Positions 52,475-61,296 of a stretch of DNA of 64,000 bases are shown here, one piece after another. The DNA comes from Bacteriovoracaceae bacterium (GTDB lineage: Bacteria; Bdellovibrionota; Bacteriovoracia; Bacteriovoracales; Bacteriovoracaceae), in assembly GCA_019752535.1 (NCBI GenBank), contig JAIEMA010000023.1:1-64000 (forward strand). Reading direction: 5' to 3'. Made by a program: the position numbers and the translations under genes. Below the pieces are notes generated by a model. It made no database searches. It had not been told where the DNA came from and was given only the letters and a program-made list of their open reading frames with translations. Each line of letters begins with the position of its first letter. Within the stretch, counting starts at the first letter, position 1.

Positions 52475-54412
52475 ATGTCTGAAATTTATCCTGTAAAAAG
52501 TCGTGTCCAATCTAAATCCTATCTCAAGGATTTTGCCACATATGAAGCACTCTATAAGAGATCTCTTGAAGAGCCAGAAAAGTTTTGGCTTGAAGTCTCT
52601 CAACGACTTGACTGGAGCACCTCTCCAAAAACGGCCGGACGAGGAGATTTTACCAACGTGAATCATCAATGGTTTTCGGGCGGAAAGTTAAATGCCTCAT
52701 ACAATTGTTTGGATCGTCATTTAGAAACGCGCGGAAATAAAACGGCCATCATTTGGGCCAAAGATGCGCCGGGAGAGTATGAGCATATTTCGTACTCCCA
52801 ACTTTATGCTCAGGTTTGTAAAACGGCGAACATGCTTGAAGCTCACGGAGTAAAGAAAGGTGATCGCGTCTGCATTTATCTTCCCATGATTCCAGAGCTC
52901 ACTTATAGCGTTTTGGCCTGTGCGAGAATAGGCGCTATTCATTCTGTCGTTTTCGGTGGATTTAGCTCTGAAGCTCTGAAGGGACGTATTCTTGATGCTG
53001 AATGTAAAGTCGTGATCACGGCAAATGAAGGACTTCGCGGTGGTAAAACAATTCCTCTTAAAGCGATTACTGATGAAGCTGTGAAAGATGCAGCAGTTGT
53101 TGAAAAAGTTTTTGTGGTGAACCGTACAACGACTCCTTGGACACCAAGAAGTGTGGATGTGGTTTGGAATGAAGAGATTTTAAAGTATCGTCCCGTGGCG
53201 CCCGCCCCAGCGCATGATGCAGAAGATCCACTCTTTATTCTTTATACCTCAGGCTCAACTGGTAAACCGAAAGGTGTCATGCACACCACCGGAGGCTATC
53301 TCACTTATGCGAGCTACACCCATCAATATGTCTTTGATTATCACGAGGAAGATATTTATTTCTGTGCTGCCGATATTGGATGGGTGACGGGACATAGTTA
53401 TATCGTTTATGGACCTCTCTCCAATGGGGCGACTTGTGTGCTCTTCGAATCTGTTCCTAACTATCCAGATGCTGGACGTTACTGGCAGATTATTCAAGAT
53501 TTAAAAGTGAATATTTTCTATGGAGCTCCCACAGCTCTTCGTGCCCTTGCTCAAGCGGGTGATGAGATTGTGAAAAAATATGATCGCTCCTGTCTTCGCA
53601 TCTTAGGAAGTGTAGGAGAGCCGATAAATCCTGAAATTTGGAAATGGTATCATGATGTGGTGGGAGAAGGGCGTTGTGACATCATGGATACATGGTGGCA
53701 AACAGAAACGGGTGGCATTCTTATGACTCCAATCCCAGGAGTGACTCCTACAAAGCCTGGATCTGCCACGTTTCCTTTCTTTGGAGTTGAGCCGTTATTA
53801 GTGAAGCCAGAATCGGGAGAAGTCCTCAATGGAAATGAAGTGGAAGGGGCTTTGTGTTTAAAGCGCTCTTGGCCTGGTCAAGCAAGAACCATTTATCGCG
53901 ATCATGCTCGCTTCATTGAAACTTATTTCTCTCAATATAAGGGTCTCTATTTCACTGGAGATGGCTGCAAGCGTGATAAAGATGGATACTACTGGGTAAC
54001 GGGAAGAATTGATGATGTCTTGAATGTCTCTGGCCACAGACTTGGTACGGCTGAAGTCGAGAGTGCGCTTGTCGAGCATGATGCTGTCGTTGAAGCTGCG
54101 GTGGTGGGATATCCTCACGATATCAAGGGCCAAGGAATTTATGCGTATGTAGTTCTGTATCCAAAATTTGGAGAGTCAGCGGAATTAATGGAGCAAATCA
54201 AAGATACCGTCCGTGATTCAATTGGAAGATTTGCAGCACCTGATAAGATTCATTTCACCAAGGGCTTACCAAAAACTCGCTCAGGAAAAGTGATGCGTCG
54301 AATTTTGCGTAAAATTGCGGCCCATGAATACACGGGCCTTGGAGATGTGAGTACTCTTGCTGATCCGACTGTGGTTGACGCTCTCATCAGTGAGCACAAA
54401 AAATCTCACTGA
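52475..54412 (+). CDS. acs: Acetyl-CoA synthetase
   Basis: 645 residues from the ATG at 52475 (GAGGAG, eight bases upstream). Activates acetate to acetyl-CoA with ATP. Motifs: [51 protein letters not shown] and the C-terminal [12 protein letters not shown] with the lysine that is acetylated in regulated Acs. Family-normal length. Adjacent divergent B12-type regulator; the beta-oxidation operon at 59.6-62.4 kb lies nearby. Confidence 0.95.
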   Translation: MSEIYPVKSRVQSKSYLKDFATYEALYKRSLEEPEKFWLEVSQRLDWSTSPKTAGRGDFTNVNHQWFSGGKLNASYNCLDRHLETRGNKTAIIWAKDAPGEYEHISYSQLYAQVCKTANMLEAHGVKKGDRVCIYLPMIPELTYSVLACARIGAIHSVVFGGFSSEALKGRILDAECKVVITANEGLRGGKTIPLKAITDEAVKDAAVVEKVFVVNRTTTPWTPRSVDVVWNEEILKYRPVAPAPAHDAEDPLFILYTSGSTGKPKGVMHTTGGYLTYASYTHQYVFDYHEEDIYFCAADIGWVTGHSYIVYGPLSNGATCVLFESVPNYPDAGRYWQIIQDLKVNIFYGAPTALRALAQAGDEIVKKYDRSCLRILGSVGEPINPEIWKWYHDVVGEGRCDIMDTWWQTETGGILMTPIPGVTPTKPGSATFPFFGVEPLLVKPESGEVLNGNEVEGALCLKRSWPGQARTIYRDHARFIETYFSQYKGLYFTGDGCKRDKDGYYWVTGRIDDVLNVSGHRLGTAEVESALVEHDAVVEAAVVGYPHDIKGQGIYAYVVLYPKFGESAELMEQIKDTVRDSIGRFAAPDKIHFTKGLPKTRSGKVMRRILRKIAAHEYTGLGDVSTLADPTVVDALISEHKKSH

Positions 54413-54747
54413 TGAATAACAGCTTTTATATCCTGGCGGGTGAAATAGAGCCCGCCAGCCCTAAAGCTATCCAGATCCGAGAGTTTCCCCGTAATAGGCG
54501 CAAAGTCCATTGATTCGATTTCTCTCTTAAGCACGACTCGATCATTCAAGATTAAGACTTGAACCCTCTCAGCGGGTAAGACTAGGCCCGCGCCTGTCAC
54601 TTCGCCTAAAACAAGCTTTGATCCATTTTGCTCAAATTGGGAGAGAGTCATTTGTCTTTGCTGAAGGAGTCTGTTGACTTGATTGCGATCAATAGCAAAG
54701 GAGTTCAGGCTCAACAAAGTTAAAACTAAAAGAAAGTATTTATTCAT
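54406..54747 (-). CDS. Small secreted protein
   Basis: 113 residues from the ATG at 54747 (CAAGGAA upstream). Signal peptide [18 protein letters not shown]. Short beta-rich mature part ([16 protein letters not shown]), no cysteine. Stop lies inside the 3' end of acs (7-bp convergent overlap). Abuts the regulator-like gene upstream (4-bp overlap). Unknown family. Confidence 0.7.
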   Translation of the reverse strand: MNKYFLLVLTLLSLNSFAIDRNQVNRLLQQRQMTLSQFEQNGSKLVLGEVTGAGLVLPAERVQVLILNDRVVLKREIESMDFAPITGKLSDLDSFRAGGLYFTRQDIKAVIHQ

Positions 54748-55661
54748 TGGAGAGTTCCTTGGTTTTCTGTTGAAAATGATTCGCAAATATTTAAAGTAAA
54801 GTAGGGGATCGAGCCATTGCTTTCAGCTGATTTCATTATTTCATGAGTGGCTTTCACAGCTTCACGCTGAATATTCTTTATCTTTTGAATGGCTTCCTCA
54901 TTTAAGGATTCACTCAAAGAGTACATAAGATTAAGTCCTCGTGAGACATCCTCTGGACGATAAAATTTCACAAGTTCAGGCAGGTGAGAGCTCGCTACTT
55001 TAAGATCTAAACTAAAGTCACTGTCACAGGCGTGAATTTTTTCTTCTACAATTTTTAGCACTTTCGCTTGAATTAGCTCTTCTGTTTTCTTCTTGCCAGT
55101 TGACCCAAAGAGTTCAGTGATTTCAATCCAAGATGTGCCGCTTCTGTTGGCCGCTAATTTATAGATAAAATAGCTCATTCTATCTTTTAGAATTTCATTC
55201 AGTTCTAGAGAGTAAGTTCTCTCTTCGGCCCCTTCAAAAACGAATGCACCAAAATGTTTTTCAAGATACTGACTCAAAAGAGCAGGGAGAAGCTTTAAGA
55301 GAGGCCCAACTCTTTTTTCACGAAAAATATAAGAGCAAAGATTAAGAGCAGTATGAGGAGCGATTTCGCTTTTGGACTCAACTTGTAAGAGTCTTCTTAA
55401 AGTTGTCACCGGAACATTGGCCCGCTGAGAGAGAGCTTGAACAGTTAGTCTTGGGTGGCGATTAAGAAAATCTTGAACGATCTCTCTTAAGCAGCTTACG
55501 TGAGATTGATTTTGTAATGGTTCAATTTGCAAGGTGTAATCCTTCCTTGAACCATTGATATCAGGGGCCTTAATCACTAGAAAAGGGGACGCAAGTTTCT
55601 GACAGACGATAAAAGATCGCTGGTGTCGCCCTGGCCCCAATTCATCAAAAAAAGCCTTCAT
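54744..55661 (-). CDS. Putative regulatory protein (TIGR02147/DUF4423-like)
   Basis: 305 residues, no signal peptide. Residues 60-100 could be a helix-turn-helix (RLTVQALSQRANVPVTTLRR). The C-terminal 120 residues are helical and resemble the DUF4423 part found in Bdellovibrio/Fibrobacter TIGR02147 proteins (LNEEAIQKIKNIQREAVKAT). I am not certain of the family. Sits between two secreted-protein genes and may control them. Confidence 0.55.
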   Translation of the reverse strand: MKAFFDELGPGRHQRSFIVCQKLASPFLVIKAPDINGSRKDYTLQIEPLQNQSHVSCLREIVQDFLNRHPRLTVQALSQRANVPVTTLRRLLQVESKSEIAPHTALNLCSYIFREKRVGPLLKLLPALLSQYLEKHFGAFVFEGAEERTYSLELNEILKDRMSYFIYKLAANRSGTSWIEITELFGSTGKKKTEELIQAKVLKIVEEKIHACDSDFSLDLKVASSHLPELVKFYRPEDVSRGLNLMYSLSESLNEEAIQKIKNIQREAVKATHEIMKSAESNGSIPYFTLNICESFSTENQGTLQ

Positions 55662-55667
55662 AAGCCT

Positions 55668-56375
55668 CTATCTTGGGGACGTTCTGCCACCACATGGACG
55701 AGTAATGACTCGAAATTTCAGGGCCCCGTTGACATCTGAAGAGTCCATTGTCACGAGTCCTTGCTTAGTAAGATCCGCGTTTGTGATTTCAGCCTCGAGA
55801 TGATTTTTCAAATCAAAGCGCACACTTCTTGCCATTCTTGAAGCACAAGCCGATTGAATCGGCACTCTCATCACCGGAGTACTTATCCAATCCTCATTGA
55901 TATTCGAGCGACGAGTAACCCATAGTTTTCTCTCAAGAACCGTAGGTCTTCCACCAGCTCCTCTTCCCATCCCTTGAAAGCCAACAAAGACAGTAGAGAG
56001 ACTGGCCTGCACACCTTGATCAAGGATGACGGCTCCACGATTGAAGAGTGAAATTTCTATTGAATCCACTTGCTGACCTTCTGGTAGATCAGCATTAAAG
56101 CTAAGCGCGCACGCTTTATGATCTAAGGTCGAATCATTTTTTCCTCTTCTGCGACCTGTATCATTGTCATTGTTTTGATCATATTGAGGAACCTGAACTT
56201 GAAAAGCATCAAAGAGAATAGAAACACTTGAGCCATCTGGTGATGGAGAAATGGCGACAGTGCCTTGCGGGCATCCTGAGCCTTTATGTTGAAGTCCACT
56301 AAATTGAACTTGTGCCTGAGCATTATTCAAGAAAAGTAAGAGTGAAGCTAAAAGAATTAAAAGTGCGTATGGCAT
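55668..56375 (-). CDS. Secreted DUF4360-family protein
   Basis: 235 residues, signal peptide ending AQAQ. DUF4360 pattern: GSGCPQGTVAISPSPDGSSVSILFDAFQV (in parts), a middle HKACALSFNADLPEGQQV, and C-terminal SACASRMARSV and FRVITRPC. An acidic/Arg insert (NNDNDTGRRRGKND) is unlike the paralogue at 56597, to which it is divergent. The family is secreted, cysteine-rich and of unknown function, best known from fungi and Gram-positives. Confidence 0.8.
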   Translation of the reverse strand: MPYALLILLASLLLFLNNAQAQVQFSGLQHKGSGCPQGTVAISPSPDGSSVSILFDAFQVQVPQYDQNNDNDTGRRRGKNDSTLDHKACALSFNADLPEGQQVDSIEISLFNRGAVILDQGVQASLSTVFVGFQGMGRGAGGRPTVLERKLWVTRRSNINEDWISTPVMRVPIQSACASRMARSVRFDLKNHLEAEITNADLTKQGLVTMDSSDVNGALKFRVITRPCGGRTSPR

Positions 56376-56596
56376 GAAGTCCCCCCTTCGTTGTTAAACA
56401 TGAAATATCTAATTGATGATGGAATTGAAAGGTGTCTTGAAACTTCATCGACCACCTGGTTTTTTGAAAAGTTCATGTGGGCGACAACGTGAGACCTGAT
56501 TGATTTTACCCCTTCACGAAATATTTTGCCGATGGGTAAGGTGAGTTCATGAATCGTCGAGGTCGACGTTCTCTTAACCTGCAAGGAGCAACTTCA

Positions 56597-57187
56597 ATGA
56601 AAAAAATTATCTTATCACTCGCACTCACTTTCTCAGCGACTGCTTTCGCTCAGGGACTTCAGCTTGGCTACCCGAGTACAGGTGGTAACGGATGTCCTCA
56701 AGGATCAGTATCAGCTACTCTTTCACCTGATAGCACACAGCTCTCAATCCTCTTCGATTCTTTCGTTGCTGAAGCGGGACCTTCATCAGGCAAAACACTT
56801 GATAGAAAGAGCTGTAATATTGCCATTCCTGTGACTGTGCCAAATGGCTACAGTGTCTCCGTTGTCGCTGTTGATTACCGTGGATTCGTTGGACTCCCAA
56901 ATAGACAGGCCAGCGCAAGATTTTCTGCTGAATACTTCTTTGCCAATATGCCTGGCCCTCGCATGCAGCGCCAGTTCGTAGGTGCTCAAAATACAGACTA
57001 CTTAATTGAAAATGATTTGGTTGTTTCAGCAATCGTTTGGTCAGCGTGTGGTGCTCAGACAAACTTGAGAATCAATGCTGCAATGATGGTGCAAAATACT
57101 TCTTACCAAGATGCGCTTGCGACTGTGGACTCTGCAGACTTAAGTTCAGGAATTATCTACCAGCTAAAATTCCGTCCTTGCCGATAA
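56597..57187 (+). CDS. Secreted DUF4360-family protein
   Basis: 196 residues from the ATG at 56597 (CAAGGAG upstream). Signal peptide MKKIILSLALTFSATAFA. Same layout as the divergent paralogue at 55668: NGCPQGSVSATLSPDSTQLS, LDRKSCNIAIPVTVPNGYSV (in parts), IVWSACGAQTN and YQLKFRPCR. Four cysteines are conserved between the two. Followed by a strong terminator. Confidence 0.82.
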   Translation: MKKIILSLALTFSATAFAQGLQLGYPSTGGNGCPQGSVSATLSPDSTQLSILFDSFVAEAGPSSGKTLDRKSCNIAIPVTVPNGYSVSVVAVDYRGFVGLPNRQASARFSAEYFFANMPGPRMQRQFVGAQNTDYLIENDLVVSAIVWSACGAQTNLRINAAMMVQNTSYQDALATVDSADLSSGIIYQLKFRPCR

Positions 57188-57214
57188 TCAGCAACGCCGG
57201 ATACCCCCCAAAAA

Positions 57215-57241
57215 ATAAAGGGCCCTTAGGGGCCCTTTATT
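57215..57241. terminator. Bidirectional terminator
   Basis: Perfect 11-bp stem ATAAAGGGCCC / GGGCCCTTTAT with loop TTAG, between the convergent DUF4360 and TPM-type genes. Confidence 0.8.
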
Positions 57242-57863
57242 CGTTTAACCAGAAAATACGATCGGGAACTTCAAATTGACAAGGATTTGGGTTTTTTCCA
57301 GCTTTCTGTAAAATCTTTTTCTCAAGGATCTCAATAGATTTTTTTAGTCCATCTTGGAAATTACCTTGCTTGAAATGCATTCTCAGTAAAGTAATCGTCT
57401 CCTGTAGATCTTCTGGAGAGAGTTTCTCATTAAGATCTTTATCCACAAGGAGATGCATTTTTCTTTCAACTAATGAGAAAAAAAGAAGCAAAGAGGCTTG
57501 GTGACCAATTCGATTCGATTGGAATTTAGAAAAAAGTTCCGCTGCTTTCTCTCTCGTCTCTCTAGAACTCTCTTGAGATGTGATAAAAAAATGGAAAAGT
57601 TTTGTCCATTTCACAACATAGACACTAACTAAAATAAATAACCCCACCACTAACACTTCAAGCGTTTTGGGTGAGAAATCATAGAAATGAAGAAAGAGAA
57701 TTGAGCAGAGCAGTCCAAAAAGTACAGCTCCTCTCCAGATTGCACCTGGATAGGGATCAGATTTTGTGCAAACAGCTACAACTAACTCATAGCCGGTTGT
57801 GTTTTCAAAATTTGATATGGCATGAGTGACCTCTGGTGAGGTGAATTGAGATTTATGTTTCAT
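57237..57863 (-). CDS. TPM-domain membrane protein
   Basis: 208 residues from the ATG at 57863, which overlaps the upstream stop (TAATG). Residues 8-35 begin a TPM-like strand (AISNFENTTGYELVVAVCTKSDPY). Two membrane helices near 47-62 and 70-88, then a helical TPM-type cytoplasmic or periplasmic part (HQASLLLFFSLVERKMHLL, EDLQETITLLRMHF). Third gene of the lemA-ygcG-TPM unit. Confidence 0.75.
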   Translation of the reverse strand: MKHKSQFTSPEVTHAISNFENTTGYELVVAVCTKSDPYPGAIWRGAVLFGLLCSILFLHFYDFSPKTLEVLVVGLFILVSVYVVKWTKLFHFFITSQESSRETREKAAELFSKFQSNRIGHQASLLLFFSLVERKMHLLVDKDLNEKLSPEDLQETITLLRMHFKQGNFQDGLKKSIEILEKKILQKAGKNPNPCQFEVPDRIFWLNE

Positions 57864-58567
57864 TACCAATCTCCCGAGGCGCCACCGCCACTAAAGCCAC
57901 CGCCTCCTCCGCCCCAACTACTTCCTCCACCGCCAGAGCCCCAGCCTCCGCCTCCACCGTAATACATCCCACCTCTTCCTCTACGTCTGCTCATGAAAGG
58001 AAGAATGAAGAACATAATAATGAGAAATATTACGACTGCAGCAGGGGAGAGCTCTTCATCTTGTCGGGTCACTCTACGAGCGACTGGTGTGCCGGAAAGT
58101 TTTATTTCAAAACGGGAAGCCACTTCTTGCAAAACAATATAGAGGCCTTGTCCGTAATTGCCTTCTTTAAAAGCGGGACGCAAAATTTGGCGAATCCATT
58201 TGTCGGCGTCTAGGTCAGTGATTTCTCCCTCGATTCCGCCGCCAACTTCGATTCTCATCTTGCGCTCTTTGGGCGCGATAACGATGAGAAGGCCATTGTC
58301 TTTTTTCTCTCCACCTAGTTTCCACTTCTCAGCCGCTGCGATTGAATAATCTTCAATGGGATAACCTTGAAGATCATCGGGAATGAGAATGGCTATCTGT
58401 GGACCGCCCTGATTAAATATGTCAGTGATCGCACTTTGAAGTTGCGTATTTTCATCCTCACCCAACAGTCCGACCATATCGACGACTTGAAGGTTGAGAG
58501 CAGGGAGGTTAGGCCCTGCTGCAAAAACATTTGCGACAAAAAAAAGCGCGAGAAATAGATAGCGCAT
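57863..58567 (-). CDS. TPM-domain protein with Gly/Ser-rich tail (YgcG-like)
   Basis: 234 residues. Signal peptide ending FAAG, TPM domain residues 28-160 (VDMVGLLGEDENTQLQ, GLLIVIAPKERKMRIEVGGG, and the EGNYGQGLYIVL ending), one membrane helix (175-192), then an Arg cluster and a long Gly/Ser/Trp tail (MYYGGGGGWGSGGGG and similar). Typical YgcG. Works with LemA in the envelope; ATG overlaps the lemA stop by one base. Confidence 0.87.
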   Translation of the reverse strand: MRYLFLALFFVANVFAAGPNLPALNLQVVDMVGLLGEDENTQLQSAITDIFNQGGPQIAILIPDDLQGYPIEDYSIAAAEKWKLGGEKKDNGLLIVIAPKERKMRIEVGGGIEGEITDLDADKWIRQILRPAFKEGNYGQGLYIVLQEVASRFEIKLSGTPVARRVTRQDEELSPAAVVIFLIIMFFILPFMSRRRGRGGMYYGGGGGWGSGGGGSSWGGGGGGFSGGGASGDW

Positions 58568-59139
58568 TAAAATTGAACTTGAGGCACAGCTTGCTCAGTC
58601 GCAGCTGCTTCAAATTGTGGCTTCTTCTCATGCTTAAACATTAAGCTGTTTGTGAGAGATGTCGGGAAGACAGTCACAAGATTGTTAAACTCTTTAACCG
58701 TTTCAATATAGCGTCTGCGCGCGATGCTGATTCGGTTTTCAGTTCCTTCAAGTTGAGCCTGAAGGCCTTTGAAGTTCTCTGAAGCTTTAAGATCAGGGTA
58801 GCGCTCAGCAACTACCATCAATTTGCCTAAAGCCTGAGAGAGACCGTTTTGAGCACTTTGAAATTGCTTTAACTTTTCTGGCGTTAAAGTCGCGGCATCA
58901 ACTGTGATCTGTGTGGCCTTGGCGCGAGCTTCAACTACGCCCTCAAGAGTTTCTTTCTCATGTGAGGCGTAACCTTTCACTGTTTGAACCAAGTTTGGAA
59001 CAAGATCAGCGCGTCTTTTATATTGGTTTTGAACTTCCGCCCATGAAGCTTCAGTTTCATTAAGCGCTGTAGGAATAGACTGGATGCCACATCCCGTTAA
59101 AATAGCGAGAAGGGGAAGAAGAATAAGGTAATTTCGCAT
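58567..59139 (-). CDS. lemA: LemA family lipoprotein
   Basis: 190 residues, lipobox ILTGC. LemA signature: EASWAEVQNQYKRRADLVPN, LVQTVKGYASHEKETLEGVV and LEGTENRISIARRRYIETVKEFN (in parts), all-helical. The first gene of the three-gene unit with two TPM genes, joined by TAATG overlaps. Confidence 0.9.
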   Translation of the reverse strand: MRNYLILLPLLAILTGCGIQSIPTALNETEASWAEVQNQYKRRADLVPNLVQTVKGYASHEKETLEGVVEARAKATQITVDAATLTPEKLKQFQSAQNGLSQALGKLMVVAERYPDLKASENFKGLQAQLEGTENRISIARRRYIETVKEFNNLVTVFPTSLTNSLMFKHEKKPQFEAAATEQAVPQVQF

Positions 59140-59160
59140 GGAGATCTCCCGGAAAATAAA

Positions 59161-59195
59161 AAAAGCCCATAGTGTTTATTACACTATGGGCCCGT
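59161..59195 (-). terminator. Terminator of rpsT
   Basis: 11-bp perfect stem GCCCATAGTGT / ACACTATGGGC, loop TTATT, ending in seven T on the minus strand. Confidence 0.85.
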
Positions 59196-59218
59196 ATTTT
59201 TTTAAGTCAAGGCTGAGA

Positions 59219-59485
59219 TTACTTAGAAAGAGTCGCTACTTGCTTAGTCAGGCGAGAAATTCTACGAGCGACAGTCTTTTTAGACATAGCTGGAGATTTT
59301 GCTACTTTCATAAGTTTTGATTGAGCCGCTTTTAAAGTCGCAAGAGCTGCTGTCTTGTCGCCTTTAGCTACTGCATCACGAACAGCTTTTACTGCTGTAC
59401 GAGCTGAAGCTTTTTTTACTTTGTTTGTCATACGCTTAACTTTGTCTTGTTTCGCGCGTTTTGTTGAAGACTTGTGGTTTGCCAC
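59219..59485 (-). CDS. rpsT: 30S ribosomal protein S20
   Basis: 88 residues, Lys/Ala-rich helical bundle. MANHKSSTKRAKQDKVKRMT and SAMSKKTVARRISRLTKQ-type ending fit S20 closely. Binds 16S rRNA in the body of the small subunit. AGGAG before the ATG, promoter and terminator both visible. Confidence 0.96.
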   Translation of the reverse strand: MANHKSSTKRAKQDKVKRMTNKVKKASARTAVKAVRDAVAKGDKTAALATLKAAQSKLMKVAKSPAMSKKTVARRISRLTKQVATLSK

Positions 59486-59527
59486 GTTGCACTCCTAAAG
59501 ATGATTCAATACTAATGTATCCGCGAA

Positions 59528-59556
59528 GTTATAAACGCTTTTTATGACCATGGCAA
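59528..59556 (-). promoter_or_regulatory. Promoter of rpsT
   Basis: Minus strand: -35 TTGCCA (59551-59556), 17-bp spacer, -10 TATAAC (59528-59533), near-consensus. Confidence 0.65.
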
Positions 59557-59662
59557 GAGAAGCTCGACATCTTAATCCCTCTGTTGACCACTGCTCTAAA
59601 ATCAGGGCACATTGTAGCTGTAATTCTCTAAAGATATCCACGATTTAACCCTAGGGGTCTCC

Positions 59663-60517
59663 ATGCAAAATATCCAAATAATTGGTGTCGTCGGTGCTGG
59701 CCAGATGGGTCGAGGCATTGCTCAGGTCGCGATTCAATCAGGTTTTCAAGTCATTATGTTCGATGCTTTTCAAAATGCCCTTGATTTTGGCGCTGACTTT
59801 ATTAAAGGCCAATTGAAGAAAGGCACAGAGAAAGGAAAGTGGACGTCTGATGAAGCGGACTCAGCTTTAAAGCGTTTGAAGACGGCCGTGGATATGAAAG
59901 ATCTTAAGGATTGTGATCTCGTGATTGAAGCGGCGACAGAAAATCGTGCGTTGAAATTTGATATATTCAAAAAGCTTGATGAAATTATTAAGCCCTCTGC
60001 CATTCTTGCCTCTAACACATCATCAATTTCGATTACTGAAATTGCGGCCAAGACGAAGCGTCCTCAATTAGTGGCAGGGATGCATTTTATGAATCCAGTG
60101 CCGGTGATGAAATTGGTGGAAGGCATTCGCGGATTAGAGACAAGTGATGAAACATTCAATACTGTGGCTGCCGTCTCTGAGAAAATGGGTAAGACCTTTG
60201 TGCGCGCGCAAGATTATCCTGGCTTTGCCGTCAATCGCATCTTGATGCCAATGATTAATGAAGCCTTTTATGCACTCTATGAAGGGGTGGCCACTCCTAA
60301 AGATATCGACACCGCCATGAAGCTTGGAACCAATCAGCCAATGGGACCTTTTGAACTCGCTGACTTCATCGGCTTAGACACTTGTCTAGCGATTATGGAT
60401 GTTCTGCATACAGGTTTATCAGACACAAAATATCGTCCATGCCCACTTTTAAAACAATATGTCGCGGCCGGAAGATTCGGAAGAAAGAATAAAAAAGGTG
60501 TCTACGTTTATGAGTAG
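59663..60517 (+). CDS. hbd: 3-hydroxybutyryl-CoA dehydrogenase
   Basis: 284 residues, monofunctional size. NAD site GVVGAGQMGRGIAQVA, VIEAATENRALK, SNTSSISITEIA, catalytic His in GMHFMNPVPVMKLVE, and DYPGFAVNRILMPMINEA. Oxidises or makes 3-hydroxyacyl-CoA. First gene of a three-gene beta-oxidation/butyrate unit; overlaps the next gene by 8 bp. Confidence 0.93.
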   Translation: MQNIQIIGVVGAGQMGRGIAQVAIQSGFQVIMFDAFQNALDFGADFIKGQLKKGTEKGKWTSDEADSALKRLKTAVDMKDLKDCDLVIEAATENRALKFDIFKKLDEIIKPSAILASNTSSISITEIAAKTKRPQLVAGMHFMNPVPVMKLVEGIRGLETSDETFNTVAAVSEKMGKTFVRAQDYPGFAVNRILMPMINEAFYALYEGVATPKDIDTAMKLGTNQPMGPFELADFIGLDTCLAIMDVLHTGLSDTKYRPCPLLKQYVAAGRFGRKNKKGVYVYE

Positions 60518-61295
60518 TTTTGAAACTCTTCAATACGAAGAATCAAATGGCGTTGGCATTTTAACTATCAATCGACCAGATAAACTCAACGCTTTAAATG
60601 CGACAGTACTTAAAGAGCTTAAATCCTTTTTGTCTGATGCTGTAAGTAAAAAAATATCGGGTTTGATTCTCACGGGAGCTGGCGATAAAGCTTTTGTCGC
60701 TGGAGCAGATATTGCCGCGATGACTTCGATGTCCGCAAGCGATGCAGTTGAATTTGGAAGACTCGGTCAAACGGTCACCATGATGATGGAGTATCTCCCT
60801 TATCCAGTCATTGCAGCCGTCAATGGCTTTGCCCTTGGTGGTGGGTTTGAAATGGCACTCGCCTGTGATTTTATTTTTGCGAGTGAGAAAGCTGTTTTTG
60901 GACTCCCAGAAGTTAAACTTGGATTGATTCCTGGCTTTGGGGGAACACAACGTTTGGCCCGCAGAACTCATATTGGATTTGCTAAGGAGTTGGTTTTTTC
61001 TGGCAGAAATATGAATGCCCAAGAAGCTCGTGATCGAGGACTTGTGCAGAAAATGTTTTATGACAATGCCGAACTTTTGAAAGGGTCTAAGGAATTTCTA
61101 GAAGGCGTGGCGAAGAATTCTCCACTAGCTATTGGAATGGCCAAAAAAGTCATGGATCAAGGAATGCAAACAACACTTGAGCAAGGCTTAGGCCTTGAAG
61201 TGAATGCCTTTTCACAATTATTTAATTCACAAGATATGAAAGAGGGGACAGCTGCATTTCTCGCCAAGAGACCAGCTGTTTTTAAAGGAGAATAA
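60510..61295 (+). CDS. Enoyl-CoA hydratase (crotonase)
   Basis: 261 residues from the ATG at 60510; the frame upstream of it overlaps the dehydrogenase. Oxyanion-hole motifs VAGADIAAM and NGFALGGGFEMALACDF, catalytic Glu pair in GLPEVKLGLIPGFGGTQRL. Hydrates enoyl-CoA to 3-hydroxyacyl-CoA, the step next to the upstream dehydrogenase. Followed after 1 bp by the acyl-CoA dehydrogenase. Confidence 0.93.
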   Translation: MSSFETLQYEESNGVGILTINRPDKLNALNATVLKELKSFLSDAVSKKISGLILTGAGDKAFVAGADIAAMTSMSASDAVEFGRLGQTVTMMMEYLPYPVIAAVNGFALGGGFEMALACDFIFASEKAVFGLPEVKLGLIPGFGGTQRLARRTHIGFAKELVFSGRNMNAQEARDRGLVQKMFYDNAELLKGSKEFLEGVAKNSPLAIGMAKKVMDQGMQTTLEQGLGLEVNAFSQLFNSQDMKEGTAAFLAKRPAVFKGE

Positions 61296-61296
61296 A

